From an uncultured Flavobacteriales bacterium (GTDB taxonomy: Bacteria; Bacteroidota; Bacteroidia; Flavobacteriales_D; Crocinitomicaceae), in NCBI GenBank assembly GCA_913059205.1, contig CAJXRM010000004.1, positions 29,950 through 93,949 on the forward strand: a stretch of DNA of 64,000 nucleotides, given 5' to 3'. The notes under the pieces were generated by a model that did no database searches, was not told the DNA's origin, and was given only the letters and a program-made list of their open reading frames with translations. The position numbers and the translations under genes were made by a program. Positions 46,655 to 55,711 of the stretch are shown here, one piece after another (position 1 is the stretch's first letter; the number at the start of each line of letters is the position of its first letter).

Positions 46655-47867
46655 CGATAGCTTTGTAAACACTAAGATAACGTTTTACTCCTTCTTCCAA
46701 GGCAAAATAATCCCTAGCTCCGGCAATGATTTCGTTCTTATTGTAATTCGGATCTTCGTGAATTACCTTTAAGTATTCTTCATTTGAAAATTCTGAAATT
46801 ACTTTTCCTGAATTATATTTAATCACAATTTCGTCCGTGTCTCCAACACCGCTGTTGCATATTAGTGGAACACCCATTGCCATTATTTCGCCTTGTTTCG
46901 TTGGAGAAGAAGCTTTTTTGGAAAAGGAAGGGCGAATAAAAAAGACCGATTGATCGAATAGCGAAATGTGAATTGGAACTTGGTCGTGCAATACAGAAGT
47001 GATAATGAAACCGTTTGAATCTAAGCCTTTTTTACTTGCTTCTTGGTGAATGTATTCTGACTTTTCGCCGGTTACAAATAAAAATTTGGCGTTGGGTTTT
47101 GTGGATTTTAACACCTTAAAATAATCCAACATTTCAGGTAACATATACCATGTGCCAATCGAGCCAACATAGCCGAGAATAAAATCATTTTCTTTTATTT
47201 GTAATGATTTTTTTAATTCGTTTTGTTGATTAGAGTCAATTTTGGTTGGATCGAATAGGTTTAAGTCTACGCAACATGGAATTACTTGAATATTGATTTT
47301 GCAGTCCTTAAGTGATTTCCACGACTGAATTTCATTCATTCCATTTGTTGTCAATGAAATTGTATAATCTGACTTTTTAAAAAACTGAATTTCTTTGCGT
47401 TTGAAATAGTTGTATATCGTTCTATAAACCTTCGAATCTAAATTCCAAATTTTACCATCCACGCGTTCATCTGCCCAAAAACCACGCATGTCGAACAGCA
47501 TTTTAATACCAAATTTTCGTTTTAGCTTTAGTCCAGCTAAAGCCGAAATATAACTCCTGCAGTGAACAATAGAAAACTGATGGCGTTGTTGTAAATAAAA
47601 TGCTACTTTATTCATTCTGCGAACTTGACGAATGGTTTTTCGTAACCCACCTTCAATATGATAATCTTGTGGATGCCAGTGAATATTATTTGCATCACAG
47701 TATTTCTGAATATGGTTTTTATGCTTTAAATAGCGTTCGTGTTTCTCAAAGCTTATTAAATGAAAAGTGTATCCTTTTTTTGTCAAACCCACAATGTACG
47801 GTAAGACTTGCGATTGCCCCAATGGGTCAGTCATTCCATCATAGGATATATAGAGTACTTTTTTCAT
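46647..47867 (-). CDS. GT4-like glycosyltransferase
   Basis: A 406-residue GT-B protein beginning MKKVLYISYDGMTDPLGQSQVLPY, a recurring N-terminus of Bacteroidota cluster glycosyltransferases. The acceptor half has a GxxG-type region (IHWHPQDYH, MLFDMRGFWADERV). The donor half carries ILGYVGSIGTWYMLPEML and TKQGEIMAMGVPLICNSGVGDTDEI. It starts one base after the asnB stop. Specificity cannot be predicted. Confidence 0.85.
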   Translation of the reverse strand: MKKVLYISYDGMTDPLGQSQVLPYIVGLTKKGYTFHLISFEKHERYLKHKNHIQKYCDANNIHWHPQDYHIEGGLRKTIRQVRRMNKVAFYLQQRHQFSIVHCRSYISALAGLKLKRKFGIKMLFDMRGFWADERVDGKIWNLDSKVYRTIYNYFKRKEIQFFKKSDYTISLTTNGMNEIQSWKSLKDCKINIQVIPCCVDLNLFDPTKIDSNQQNELKKSLQIKENDFILGYVGSIGTWYMLPEMLDYFKVLKSTKPNAKFLFVTGEKSEYIHQEASKKGLDSNGFIITSVLHDQVPIHISLFDQSVFFIRPSFSKKASSPTKQGEIMAMGVPLICNSGVGDTDEIVIKYNSGKVISEFSNEEYLKVIHEDPNYNKNEIIAGARDYFALEEGVKRYLSVYKAIDD

Positions 47868-47868
47868 T

Positions 47869-49788
47869 TTACTTGCCCCATTTTTCAAACCACATCTGGA
47901 ACATTAGAATGTACCAAAGTTTTGTGTCGTATTCTTTTTTGCCGTTGTAAAAGGAAGATTTGATTTTATCAATATACTCCCAGTTAAATATTCCTTGTTG
48001 CTCAATCACTTCTTTCGCAAGATGTGTTTCTACAAGTTCACGTAAATCATTTGCAAGCCATGAGGCAAGTGGAATTGCAAACCCCATTTTTGGGCGATCC
48101 AATAATGATTTGGGCACGAATTGGTAGGTGATATCTCTTAAAATTCGTTTTTTAACGCCGTTGTGATACTTGTATTCATCCGGTAATTGAGCAGCGTATT
48201 CAATAATCCGATGATCTAGAAATGGCTCTCTCCCTTCCAAACTGTGAATCATAGTTGATCGATCGACTTTTTGCAAGATATCATCCAACATATAAGTTTG
48301 ATAATCAATTGCCGTCATGTAGGAGAGAGGGGTCTTGAATTCAGCTTTCAATTCATTACTCAAATACATGGTATCAAGTTGATGAAATGGATTTTTCATG
48401 AATTCGTTCATTTGAGAATCCGTAAACTGCTGACTTAAACTCAACATGATCTCTTTATCCGATGGATTTCGCAATACACCTTTCATCTTTTCATAACGAT
48501 TGTGGAAGTTGTACTTGTTTTTGAGAACTGGAATTTTTTCTGAAGGAATTGTATTCATCATTCCCACCATCGACTTTCGAACAAAGCCAGGAATCGAATT
48601 CAACTTCTTTCCATAACGCATCATATAATCGTAGCGATTGTACCCAGCGAAAATTTCATCTCCTCCATCAGCGCTTAACGCCACCGTAACATCTTTACGC
48701 GCCATTTTACTCACCAATGTGGTGGGAATAGCACTTGAATCGGCAAAAGGTTCGTCAAAATAATAAGGCAAGTCATGAATCATCCCAAGTGCTTCCTTTT
48801 CTGTGCATTCAATTTCTGTATGATCTGTACCCAAATGATTCGCAATGTCTATTGCATAAGGAGCTTCATTTAAACCAATATCTGGAACACCAATCGTAAA
48901 CGTTTTTAATTTTTCCGTGCGGTCTTTTTGCAACAATGCAGTAACGCAAGTGCTGTCAAATCCTCCACTTAGAAAAACACCAACCGGCACATCAGCGACC
49001 ATTCGGTAATTTACGGCTGACTCCAAAATTGCTTGTGTTTCAACCTTTGCTTCTGTATATGAAATGGTTGATTTAGGTTGATTGTAAGCGTCGTACACAT
49101 TCCAATATTGTTCTTGTGTAATGTCTGAAATTTGTGCTGGAGGTTTATCCAAATTCAACAACATTGAATGTCCAGGGTTGATTTTTTTGCAATGCTTAAA
49201 AATACAATGTGGAGTGGGAACATTTCCGTATTGCATATATGCGGCAACAGCATTTACATCTATCTCTTTCTCAAAATTAGGATGCTGATGAAAAGCTTTC
49301 AATTCAGAGCCAAAAAGAAATAGACCATCTTTAAAATAGTAGAAAAATGGTTTAACTCCCGCGCGATCCCGTACGCAAAAAACAGTATTATTCGCTGTGT
49401 CAAATAGGAGAATGGCAAACATTCCGATAAACCGATGAATGCAATCTTTTCCCCATTGCTTGTATGCGTGAAGAATCATTTCTGAGTCAGAGTCGCCTAT
49501 AAATGAATGGCCAAGATGTGATAGTTCTGCTTTAATTTCTTTGTAATTGTATATTTCACCATTAAAACAAAGCCAAAGCGTTTCCCAGTTCATGGGTTGA
49601 GTTCCATGTTCGCTTAAATCGATGATGGATAAACGACGATGGCCCATTCCAAGATCAAAGGAAGATGTTGATATGAGTTTAGTGCTAAAGCCATCCGGTC
49701 CCCGATGCACCAGAGAATTGGTCATATTGAGCAAAACAGGTTCACTTGACGTTTTGTTAAAATCTATAAAGCCAGCAATTCCGCACAT
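47869..49788 (-). CDS. asnB: Asparagine synthetase (glutamine-hydrolysing), AsnB type
   Basis: A 639-residue enzyme with the N-terminal glutaminase domain (catalytic Cys2 in MCGIAGFIDF) and the C-terminal synthetase with PP-loop GVFLSGGFDSTCV (about 270). The family makes asparagine from aspartate. Within polysaccharide loci the same fold is often proposed to amidate sugar acids, so the true acceptor here is an open question. It lies between a methyltransferase and two glycosyltransferases. Confidence 0.9.
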   Translation of the reverse strand: MCGIAGFIDFNKTSSEPVLLNMTNSLVHRGPDGFSTKLISTSSFDLGMGHRRLSIIDLSEHGTQPMNWETLWLCFNGEIYNYKEIKAELSHLGHSFIGDSDSEMILHAYKQWGKDCIHRFIGMFAILLFDTANNTVFCVRDRAGVKPFFYYFKDGLFLFGSELKAFHQHPNFEKEIDVNAVAAYMQYGNVPTPHCIFKHCKKINPGHSMLLNLDKPPAQISDITQEQYWNVYDAYNQPKSTISYTEAKVETQAILESAVNYRMVADVPVGVFLSGGFDSTCVTALLQKDRTEKLKTFTIGVPDIGLNEAPYAIDIANHLGTDHTEIECTEKEALGMIHDLPYYFDEPFADSSAIPTTLVSKMARKDVTVALSADGGDEIFAGYNRYDYMMRYGKKLNSIPGFVRKSMVGMMNTIPSEKIPVLKNKYNFHNRYEKMKGVLRNPSDKEIMLSLSQQFTDSQMNEFMKNPFHQLDTMYLSNELKAEFKTPLSYMTAIDYQTYMLDDILQKVDRSTMIHSLEGREPFLDHRIIEYAAQLPDEYKYHNGVKKRILRDITYQFVPKSLLDRPKMGFAIPLASWLANDLRELVETHLAKEVIEQQGIFNWEYIDKIKSSFYNGKKEYDTKLWYILMFQMWFEKWGK

Positions 49789-49792
49789 AAAA

Positions 49793-49800
49793 CAAATGTA
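49793..49800 (-). promoter_or_regulatory. -7 element TACATTTG before asnB
   Basis: On the minus strand TACATTTG lies just upstream of the asnB ATG at 49788. The nearest TTG is 16 bases away, shorter than usual. If active it gives a nearly leaderless internal start in the locus. Confidence 0.4.
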
Positions 49801-49819
49801 GTTAATATAGATTTATCAA

Positions 49820-50701
49820 TTATTGTTTGATAAACGTTCCTTTTAAACTGTCTCCAATACTGAAAAGATTTAACGCACTGTTAATTGACCATTTGAAAAA
49901 CTTCAAGAATCCATTCATTTCAATTTTCGTTCGAAGCATTTCATCATCAGATGTTTCAGATACAAATGACTGGTTGCTAATACCTTTACTCGTTTTTAAA
50001 CGTGTTAAGCTATAACCGGTAGTTACTACTCTAATAGGTTTTAATCCTTTGGCTTTAAACAACTGCTTAAGTGTTCTCTTAGTATAATAGCACAAATGAT
50101 TTGGGTAGCTAATTACATCGTATTTTTCTTTTAATCTATAACGATGAATAGCATTAAAGTTTGGTGTTGTCAAATATGTGATCCCTCCTGGTCTCAATAT
50201 TTTTTGAATTTCAGAAACATACTCGTTGGGGTTATTGATGTGTTCAATTACCTCAATATGCACAACAACGTCAAAATAATCTTCCGGAAAGCCAATTGAA
50301 TCTATTTCACCATAAGACATGTTTATGTCCTTTTCATTATTAGTTGATTGAACACCTGAATCAATTTCAGTTCCGTAAACTTCCCAACCTCTTTTTTTAG
50401 CTGTTTTTAAGAAAAAACCTGATCCTGAACCAATGTCCAACAATCGATTCGTTTTTCTATATTTTTCGAATTTATCTAGAAGTTGGTTGTATCTTTTTTC
50501 CGTAATGGGCGAGAGATAGTTCGTACGCTCATATTCGTTTGTGTAGTAGTTAATTAATTCCTCCTTCGAAGGAATTTTTTGAGAAAAAACAAAATTGCAA
50601 TTATGGCATTTAACAAGCCCTACATCTGGAAAGTTGTTTAATGGTTTTAGTTGATCTGATGTACAATTGATACAAGTGGTATGTAGTAGATTCTCGTGCA
50701 A
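49820..50701 (-). CDS. Zinc-ribbon SAM-dependent methyltransferase (copy 1)
   Basis: A 293-residue protein. An N-terminal Cys4 ribbon (TTCINCTSDQ...LVKCHNCNFVF) is followed by a class I methyltransferase fold: motif I LLDIGSGSGFFLKTAKKRGW (about 105), acidic GTEID, then VVHIEVIEHINNP and PGGITYLTTPNF. It is a clear paralogue of the 53502-54380 gene, sharing NYLSP, RGW-V-GTE and the ending GDSLKG-FIK. Start is TTG at 50701; no in-frame ATG exists nearby. Probably modifies a sugar of the exported polysaccharide. Confidence 0.82.
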   Translation of the reverse strand: MHENLLHTTCINCTSDQLKPLNNFPDVGLVKCHNCNFVFSQKIPSKEELINYYTNEYERTNYLSPITEKRYNQLLDKFEKYRKTNRLLDIGSGSGFFLKTAKKRGWEVYGTEIDSGVQSTNNEKDINMSYGEIDSIGFPEDYFDVVVHIEVIEHINNPNEYVSEIQKILRPGGITYLTTPNFNAIHRYRLKEKYDVISYPNHLCYYTKRTLKQLFKAKGLKPIRVVTTGYSLTRLKTSKGISNQSFVSETSDDEMLRTKIEMNGFLKFFKWSINSALNLFSIGDSLKGTFIKQ

Positions 50702-50787
50702 ATGGTTAGGTGATTGGAAACTTAAAGTTTAAAAATGGAAAGATAGAACTTCTCTATAAAAGATGAAGTATTTTGGCAGAATTTATT

Positions 50788-51921
50788 TTAAAAATTTGCT
50801 AATTTATCCTTTTTAAAAATTTTACGGTAAGTGTCATATATGTACGCTAATTTTTTCTCGTCATTTGGATAATCAGTGTACCATTTAGGAGGGAGTTCAA
50901 TGATTTGTTCTATTTCATCCAAGGTAACTCCTAACTTTTTTGCAATGTATACTTTTTCCTCTTTTACTTTTTCATCAGTATACGGCTTTGTACTTAATAT
51001 TTCCAAAGCATCATCACGTTTTACCTCTCCTGTGCATATTTGAGTAGCAAGGGTGGCTCTTCTGTAATCAATGCCGAATTTTTCGTACAAATAGTATGAT
51101 TGAATAAACCCTGTATATTTTGATTCGTAATGCTTGCCACCGTAGTATTTCCAACCCAATTCAGTCTTTAAAAAGTCCATTGCTTCATCTTTAGCATATG
51201 GCACTAAATTCAGGATGTAGACCATTTTTATTCCTTTAACTAATTTGTAATACATTTCGCTTTTATAGCCAAAAGTTGGAAAAGTACTCCATTTTCGAGT
51301 CGCAAATTTTTTCTTGATCGCATTAAAGTAGGTTAAATCCTTTGCATTGTAATGCCAATACTTAGGAAGAATACCTTCAGTTGCAAAGTTGCCGCCACTA
51401 ATAATGTACTTTACTCCATATTTTTTAGCGAAGTGATGGGTTGCGGCTGGAATGGCAATATCAGTCGGTGTCTCAGCTTCTGGTACAGATGCTTTTAAAA
51501 ATGCCAATTGAACGTCCTTAAACTCAGCCCAATTTAGGACATAACTTTCGTAATCAATTTCTAATTTTTTGGCAATATTTTTAATGTTTTGCACTGCCTC
51601 TTCAGAGTTCCATCCATTATCCAAATGAACTCCTAATATGCGTAACCCATTTTGTTTGGCAATATATGCAACGTAAGAACTATCGATTCCTCCACTTAAT
51701 CCAATAATACAATCGTATTCTTTGCCTTTTCCATCTTTTTTTATCTGAGCAATTAGCTCATCCAATTGCTTTTTACTCGTTTCTCCTTGGTAATTGTGTT
51801 TTTCTCTATTTTCTCTAAAATCAGTACATAAATTACACTCACCATTTTCATCGAATTGAATTCCTGGATCGGTAGTGTCCATTACACAGTGAGTACAAAT
51901 TTGATATTGATCGTTGTTCAT
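50788..51921 (-). CDS. N-acetyl sugar amidotransferase (WbpG/PseA-like)
   Basis: A 377-residue ATP-PPase-type enzyme from the ATG at 51921. A zinc knuckle (ICTHCVMDTTDP...NGECNLC) is followed by the PP-loop IIGLSGGIDSSYVAYIAK (about 75-90) and GGNFATEGILPKYWHYN. This family converts an N-acetyl group of a sugar nucleotide to an acetamidino group using ammonia delivered by HisH/HisF-like partners. HisF2 and HisH lie just upstream in the same orientation, separated by a 197-bp repeat-containing gap. Confidence 0.88.
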   Translation of the reverse strand: MNNDQYQICTHCVMDTTDPGIQFDENGECNLCTDFRENREKHNYQGETSKKQLDELIAQIKKDGKGKEYDCIIGLSGGIDSSYVAYIAKQNGLRILGVHLDNGWNSEEAVQNIKNIAKKLEIDYESYVLNWAEFKDVQLAFLKASVPEAETPTDIAIPAATHHFAKKYGVKYIISGGNFATEGILPKYWHYNAKDLTYFNAIKKKFATRKWSTFPTFGYKSEMYYKLVKGIKMVYILNLVPYAKDEAMDFLKTELGWKYYGGKHYESKYTGFIQSYYLYEKFGIDYRRATLATQICTGEVKRDDALEILSTKPYTDEKVKEEKVYIAKKLGVTLDEIEQIIELPPKWYTDYPNDEKKLAYIYDTYRKIFKKDKLANF

Positions 51922-52005
51922 AAAGAGTTTATGCAGATTAAGTAAGAATTCAAAAATACTAAAAAGAGATTTAAAATCTACTATGCTTAGGTTATGCAAC
52001 TTCTA

Positions 52006-52118
52006 CCCTCGATTCCGCTCAGTTAGCGTTACATGCATATAAAGATTATTTATTTAGGAATGTTGATATTGTGTTGACTGAACGGAGGCGAAGGATGTTG
52101 ACTGAGCGGAGTCGAAGT
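52006..52118. repeat. GACTGAGCGGAGTCGAAG-type extragenic palindromic repeat cluster
   Basis: Two tandem copies (52072-52095 and 52096-52118) share tgttgactga-cgga--cgaag. A third, inverted copy lies at 52006-52028 (tcgattccgctcagttag). The outer copies can pair as a long stem with a loop of about 70 bases. Such sequences are widely interspersed in Bacteroidota genomes. This one fills most of the only sizeable gap inside the locus, between hisF2 and the amidotransferase. Confidence 0.75.
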
Positions 52119-52874
52119 CTACTCGAAATTCACTTCAGACTTTTCCGGATAATTAATCAAAACACCTTTTTTACTTCCTTGATATACAAACATGCTTCCG
52201 GCGGCCATTGCACTGGCAAAGCCTTGTGTATGAGCATTTTTTAAATCGCTAATACTTGATGCTCCACCTAGGGCAATTACAGGAATTGATACAGCTTCAG
52301 AAATTGACTTTACAAGTTCTATATCATAACCAGACATGGTACCATCTTTGTCTATCGATTGCACAATGATTTCGCCTGCACCAAGTGCCTCCATTTTTTT
52401 TGCTGTTTCGACTGGAGTCATTCCACTTGCAACGCTTCCGTTTAATGTCCAAGATTGATTTCCTTTAAACAGCTTCTTCTTAACGTCAATACAAACCACA
52501 ATCGTAGAAGATCCAAAATAATCAGCAGCTTCACGAATAAATTCCGGATTCTTAATCGCTGCGGTATTGATAATTACTTTTTCAGCACCTGCATTAATGA
52601 TTGCTCTAATGTCTTCAATGGTTTTTATTCCTCCTCCAACAGCAAAAGGCATATTTGCTTCCTCCCCAACGTCACGCACAAAATCTAGAGAGATTAGCCG
52701 ATTTTCTTTGGATGCTTCAATATCTAAAAACACCAGTTCATCCGCTCGTAGGTCATTAAAGATGCGAACAGCATTTACAGGATCTCCGATATAGTTGTGT
52801 TTTTTGAATTCGACAGACTTAACCAAAGCCTCGTCTTTCAATAATAAAACCGGTATGATGCGAGGTCGAAACAT
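52119..52874 (-). CDS. HisF-like acetamidino-modification protein (HisF2/AglZ type)
   Basis: A 251-residue TIM barrel closely resembling HisF. Aligned with Thermotoga HisF (CLDVKDG), the N-terminus reads RIIPVLLLKDEALVK, so Leu replaces the catalytic Asp11. The other Asp residues (VVCIDVKKK, about 130, and QSIDKDGTMSGYD) remain. Loss of Asp11 argues against imidazole-glycerol-phosphate synthesis and for an ammonia-channel role with the adjacent amidotransferase. Its start overlaps the hisH stop by one base. Confidence 0.88.
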   Translation of the reverse strand: MFRPRIIPVLLLKDEALVKSVEFKKHNYIGDPVNAVRIFNDLRADELVFLDIEASKENRLISLDFVRDVGEEANMPFAVGGGIKTIEDIRAIINAGAEKVIINTAAIKNPEFIREAADYFGSSTIVVCIDVKKKLFKGNQSWTLNGSVASGMTPVETAKKMEALGAGEIIVQSIDKDGTMSGYDIELVKSISEAVSIPVIALGGASSISDLKNAHTQGFASAMAAGSMFVYQGSKKGVLINYPEKSEVNFE

Positions 52875-53500
52875 TAGATAGAAATAAAATTGCGAAAAAG
52901 TTGAAGACCTATATCTTGACTTTTTTCTGGATGATATTGAACTCCAAAAATATTTTCTTTGGAAATAGCTGAAGTAAAATCGGTAGAATAGTTGGTTGAA
53001 TGTAATATATCTTTTACATCATTCGCAACAAATTTGTAGGAATGAACGAAATAAAAAGAAGATTCTTCTATTAAATTTAGATTTAATTCTGAATTTTTAA
53101 GTTGTCGAATGGAATTCCATCCGACATGAGGAATTTTAAATCGCAACGAATCTTCAACCTTCATTTTAACCACCTCTGCATCAAACCAACCTAATCCATT
53201 TACACCGCCTTCTTCGCTGAATCTTGCCATTAATTGCATCCCCAAACAAATTCCAAGTGTTGGTTTTTTTTGAACTAGTACAGCCTCATTTAGAACATCG
53301 ATAAGTTTCAGTTCTTGCAAGTTCTCCATTGCTTTTTTGAAGTGTCCAACTCCCGGGAGAATTAACTTATCTGCATTGAGAATATCTGCCGCTTCAGCAG
53401 AAACCATTACGTTAGCCTCTAGTCGCTCCAGTTGCTTTTTAACGGAATTAATATTTCCCATGTCGTAATTAATGATAACGATATTTTGCACGGCTGCCAT
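52874..53500 (-). CDS. HisH-like glutamine amidotransferase subunit
   Basis: A 208-residue class I glutaminase with the full triad: Cys in LGICLGMQLMARF (about 84), and His and Glu in GVQYHPEKSQD (about 192 and 194). It supplies ammonia to the HisF-like barrel. No other his gene is present, so it belongs to sugar amidination, not histidine synthesis. It is coupled to hisF2 (TAATG) and starts one base after the stop of the methyltransferase gene. Confidence 0.88.
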   Translation of the reverse strand: MAAVQNIVIINYDMGNINSVKKQLERLEANVMVSAEAADILNADKLILPGVGHFKKAMENLQELKLIDVLNEAVLVQKKPTLGICLGMQLMARFSEEGGVNGLGWFDAEVVKMKVEDSLRFKIPHVGWNSIRQLKNSELNLNLIEESSFYFVHSYKFVANDVKDILHSTNYSTDFTSAISKENIFGVQYHPEKSQDIGLQLFRNFISI

Positions 53501-53501
53501 T

Positions 53502-54380
53502 TTATTTTTTTATAAACCAACCTTTCAAACTATCACCAACTCCAAATGTCGTCAATGAAAAGTTAATGAGTTGCTTGGATTTTTTGAGAAGTATATTTTT
53601 TTCAAATCGTGACCTTAAATGTTCATCTGTTGAATTTTGTGAAATGGGTGAGACAGTTAATTCTGATTTAGAATTTTTTAATCTCGACAAACTAATCCCG
53701 GTAGTTTCAATTTTTTTCTTCTTGAATCCATTTTTTTCAAAGCTATACTTAAGCGTTTTTGGAGTGTAATAACTTAAATGCTCAGGATAAGTGATTACAT
53801 CATATTTTGCTTTTAATTTATAGCGCAACAAAGAGTTAAAGTTTGGTGTTGTTAAATAGACTAATCCTTCAGGGCGAAGCAATTGGTGAAAATTGGAAAT
53901 CTCCTCAACTGGATTGTTTATATGTTCAAGTACTTCGAAGGAGGTAATGATATCAAATTCGCCGAGTTCAAAATCGCTTACATCTAATTTCCCTTGTTTC
54001 ATTTCAATCCCTTTGGACGCGCAAATTTCAATGGCAAGATCAGTATATTCAGTTCCAAAAACATCCCATCCTCGTTTCTTTGCTTCATGCAGAAAATAGC
54101 CAATTCCGCATCCAACATCTAAAATCTTACCTGTTTTTTTATAGGGTTCGAATTTGTCTAACAACTCATGGTAACGTTTTATCGTCACAGGGGATAAATA
54201 ATCATTTCTGCCGTAGCCGTCGTAAAAGTCCATCAATTCTTGTTCTGAAGGAATCATTTCGGAAAAAACAAATGAACAAACGGTACATTTAACTAAAAAT
54301 GTAGATTCGTACCCTTTTAAAGGCGCTAGTTGCTCAGATTTACAAATCAAACAGGAAGAGTGTTTATTGCTGTTTTTCAT
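53502..54380 (-). CDS. Zinc-ribbon SAM-dependent methyltransferase (copy 2)
   Basis: A 292-residue paralogue of the 49820-50701 protein. It has a Cys4 ribbon (SSCLICKSEQ...LVKCTVCSFVF), motif I ILDVGCGIGYFLHEAKKRGW, acidic GTEYTD, and the C-terminal GVGDSLKGWFIKK. The two copies differ at about half of the positions by eye, so the duplication is old. It overlaps the stop of the upstream glycosyltransferase by four bases and is followed by hisH. Probably a sugar methyltransferase or a related SAM enzyme. Confidence 0.82.
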   Translation of the reverse strand: MKNSNKHSSCLICKSEQLAPLKGYESTFLVKCTVCSFVFSEMIPSEQELMDFYDGYGRNDYLSPVTIKRYHELLDKFEPYKKTGKILDVGCGIGYFLHEAKKRGWDVFGTEYTDLAIEICASKGIEMKQGKLDVSDFELGEFDIITSFEVLEHINNPVEEISNFHQLLRPEGLVYLTTPNFNSLLRYKLKAKYDVITYPEHLSYYTPKTLKYSFEKNGFKKKKIETTGISLSRLKNSKSELTVSPISQNSTDEHLRSRFEKNILLKKSKQLINFSLTTFGVGDSLKGWFIKK

Positions 54381-55702
54381 ACTATTTCGTGAATTAATTC
54401 GGCTAATTTTTTTGTCTGGTTTCTTCTAGAGAATTCTTCGGAGTCAATTGTGTGGCATTTGACACTTCCCGTTTTTTTGTGTTCTTCAATAATAGAGTCC
54501 AATATCAATATTAATTGTTCAGAGTTTTTAATAATAAATCCTGCATTTTTTTTACGAATTAATTGTTCTTGAACATTTAATTTGACGGACTTACCAAATT
54601 TTTCAATGAAGTATTTATTCATTAACTTAATCGAAGACTCGTCTTCAGAATAGCAAAATAAAATAGGCCGTTTTAATCCTAAATAATCGTAGATTTTTGT
54701 TCCAATTATAGAAAAGTCATTAAAAAGTAATAACACGTCAAATTGGGCTGCTTTATTTAGAATTTTTTCGTTTGACATTTTTGGCTCAAGAGTTATAATT
54801 TCCTTGAGATTATTAAAGTTAGAACCAATAAGCTTTTCAATTTCTTGTAAGTTATTAATTCCTACAAAACTAAGTCTGAGACAATCTGAACCTTTAGTTT
54901 TTACATAATTATCTAATACATTGAGTACGCTTTCAACGGGGTGCCACTTATAAATAGTACCAATAAAACCAATACTTAAAACTTGATTGGATGGAATAAT
55001 AGTACTGATTGATTCAATAAGTTCTGGATCATAACCATTCGGAAGCAGTTCAATTGTATTATCAGTCAATTTGCGGATTTTGAATTTAAAAAATTCACTA
55101 GGTATGGTAATCAACGAAGCGCTATTAATCGTTTTCTTTTCAATAAATTTATAAAATAGTCTTAACAAATATTTTTTTTCGAGACCAATATCTGATGACC
55201 AAGGATCTCGGTAATCTGCGACCCAAGGGACGTTACTTTTTTGCGACAACATTTTTGCGTATTTAAACAATACAAATGGGTCACCAGTTGCAATGATTGC
55301 GTCAACAGAGTTTTTTCGTAAAAAACTTCTTGCTTCTGTATATAGGTTTTTTTTAGGGCCACAAATCCAGATAAATTGAGCAATTTCAAAGTATCCGCTG
55401 ATAAGCTTTCTTAGAAATTTAAATCTTTTATTTCCGTATTTTAAAAGTAATCTATTGGATAGATTTGCTTTATAGGGAGTTCTAATTATTGTTCCATAAT
55501 CTGTTGATTCAACCAGTGTAATATCTGATTTACTAGGTGAAATATAGTCGAATTCGTTACCTGTGGTATTGTCCCATTGCCTTGTTACAATTATTGGATA
55601 TATATCAAAGTTTTGAAAATATTTATACCAATTATATGGTCTCAATCCGCCTACAGAATTGTAAGGTGGGAAATCATAAGCAAGAATTAGTACTTTTTTC
55701 AT
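54377..55702 (-). CDS. GT-B glycosyltransferase
   Basis: A 441-residue protein starting MKKVLILAYDFPPYNSVGGLRPY, the GT4 N-terminus with the glycine-rich acceptor loop. Later come VPWVADYRDPWSSDIG, SIGFIGTIYKWHPVESVL and the donor-site region GTKIYDYLGLKRPILFCY. This DYRDPW type is common in Bacteroidota polysaccharide clusters. Specificity unknown. Confidence 0.83.
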   Translation of the reverse strand: MKKVLILAYDFPPYNSVGGLRPYNWYKYFQNFDIYPIIVTRQWDNTTGNEFDYISPSKSDITLVESTDYGTIIRTPYKANLSNRLLLKYGNKRFKFLRKLISGYFEIAQFIWICGPKKNLYTEARSFLRKNSVDAIIATGDPFVLFKYAKMLSQKSNVPWVADYRDPWSSDIGLEKKYLLRLFYKFIEKKTINSASLITIPSEFFKFKIRKLTDNTIELLPNGYDPELIESISTIIPSNQVLSIGFIGTIYKWHPVESVLNVLDNYVKTKGSDCLRLSFVGINNLQEIEKLIGSNFNNLKEIITLEPKMSNEKILNKAAQFDVLLLFNDFSIIGTKIYDYLGLKRPILFCYSEDESSIKLMNKYFIEKFGKSVKLNVQEQLIRKKNAGFIIKNSEQLILILDSIIEEHKKTGSVKCHTIDSEEFSRRNQTKKLAELIHEIV

Positions 55703-55711
55703 TCAGAGAAA

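Noticed and set aside
52072..52118. CRISPR repeat pair
   Set aside because: The units are directly adjacent with no spacer and match an extragenic palindromic repeat.
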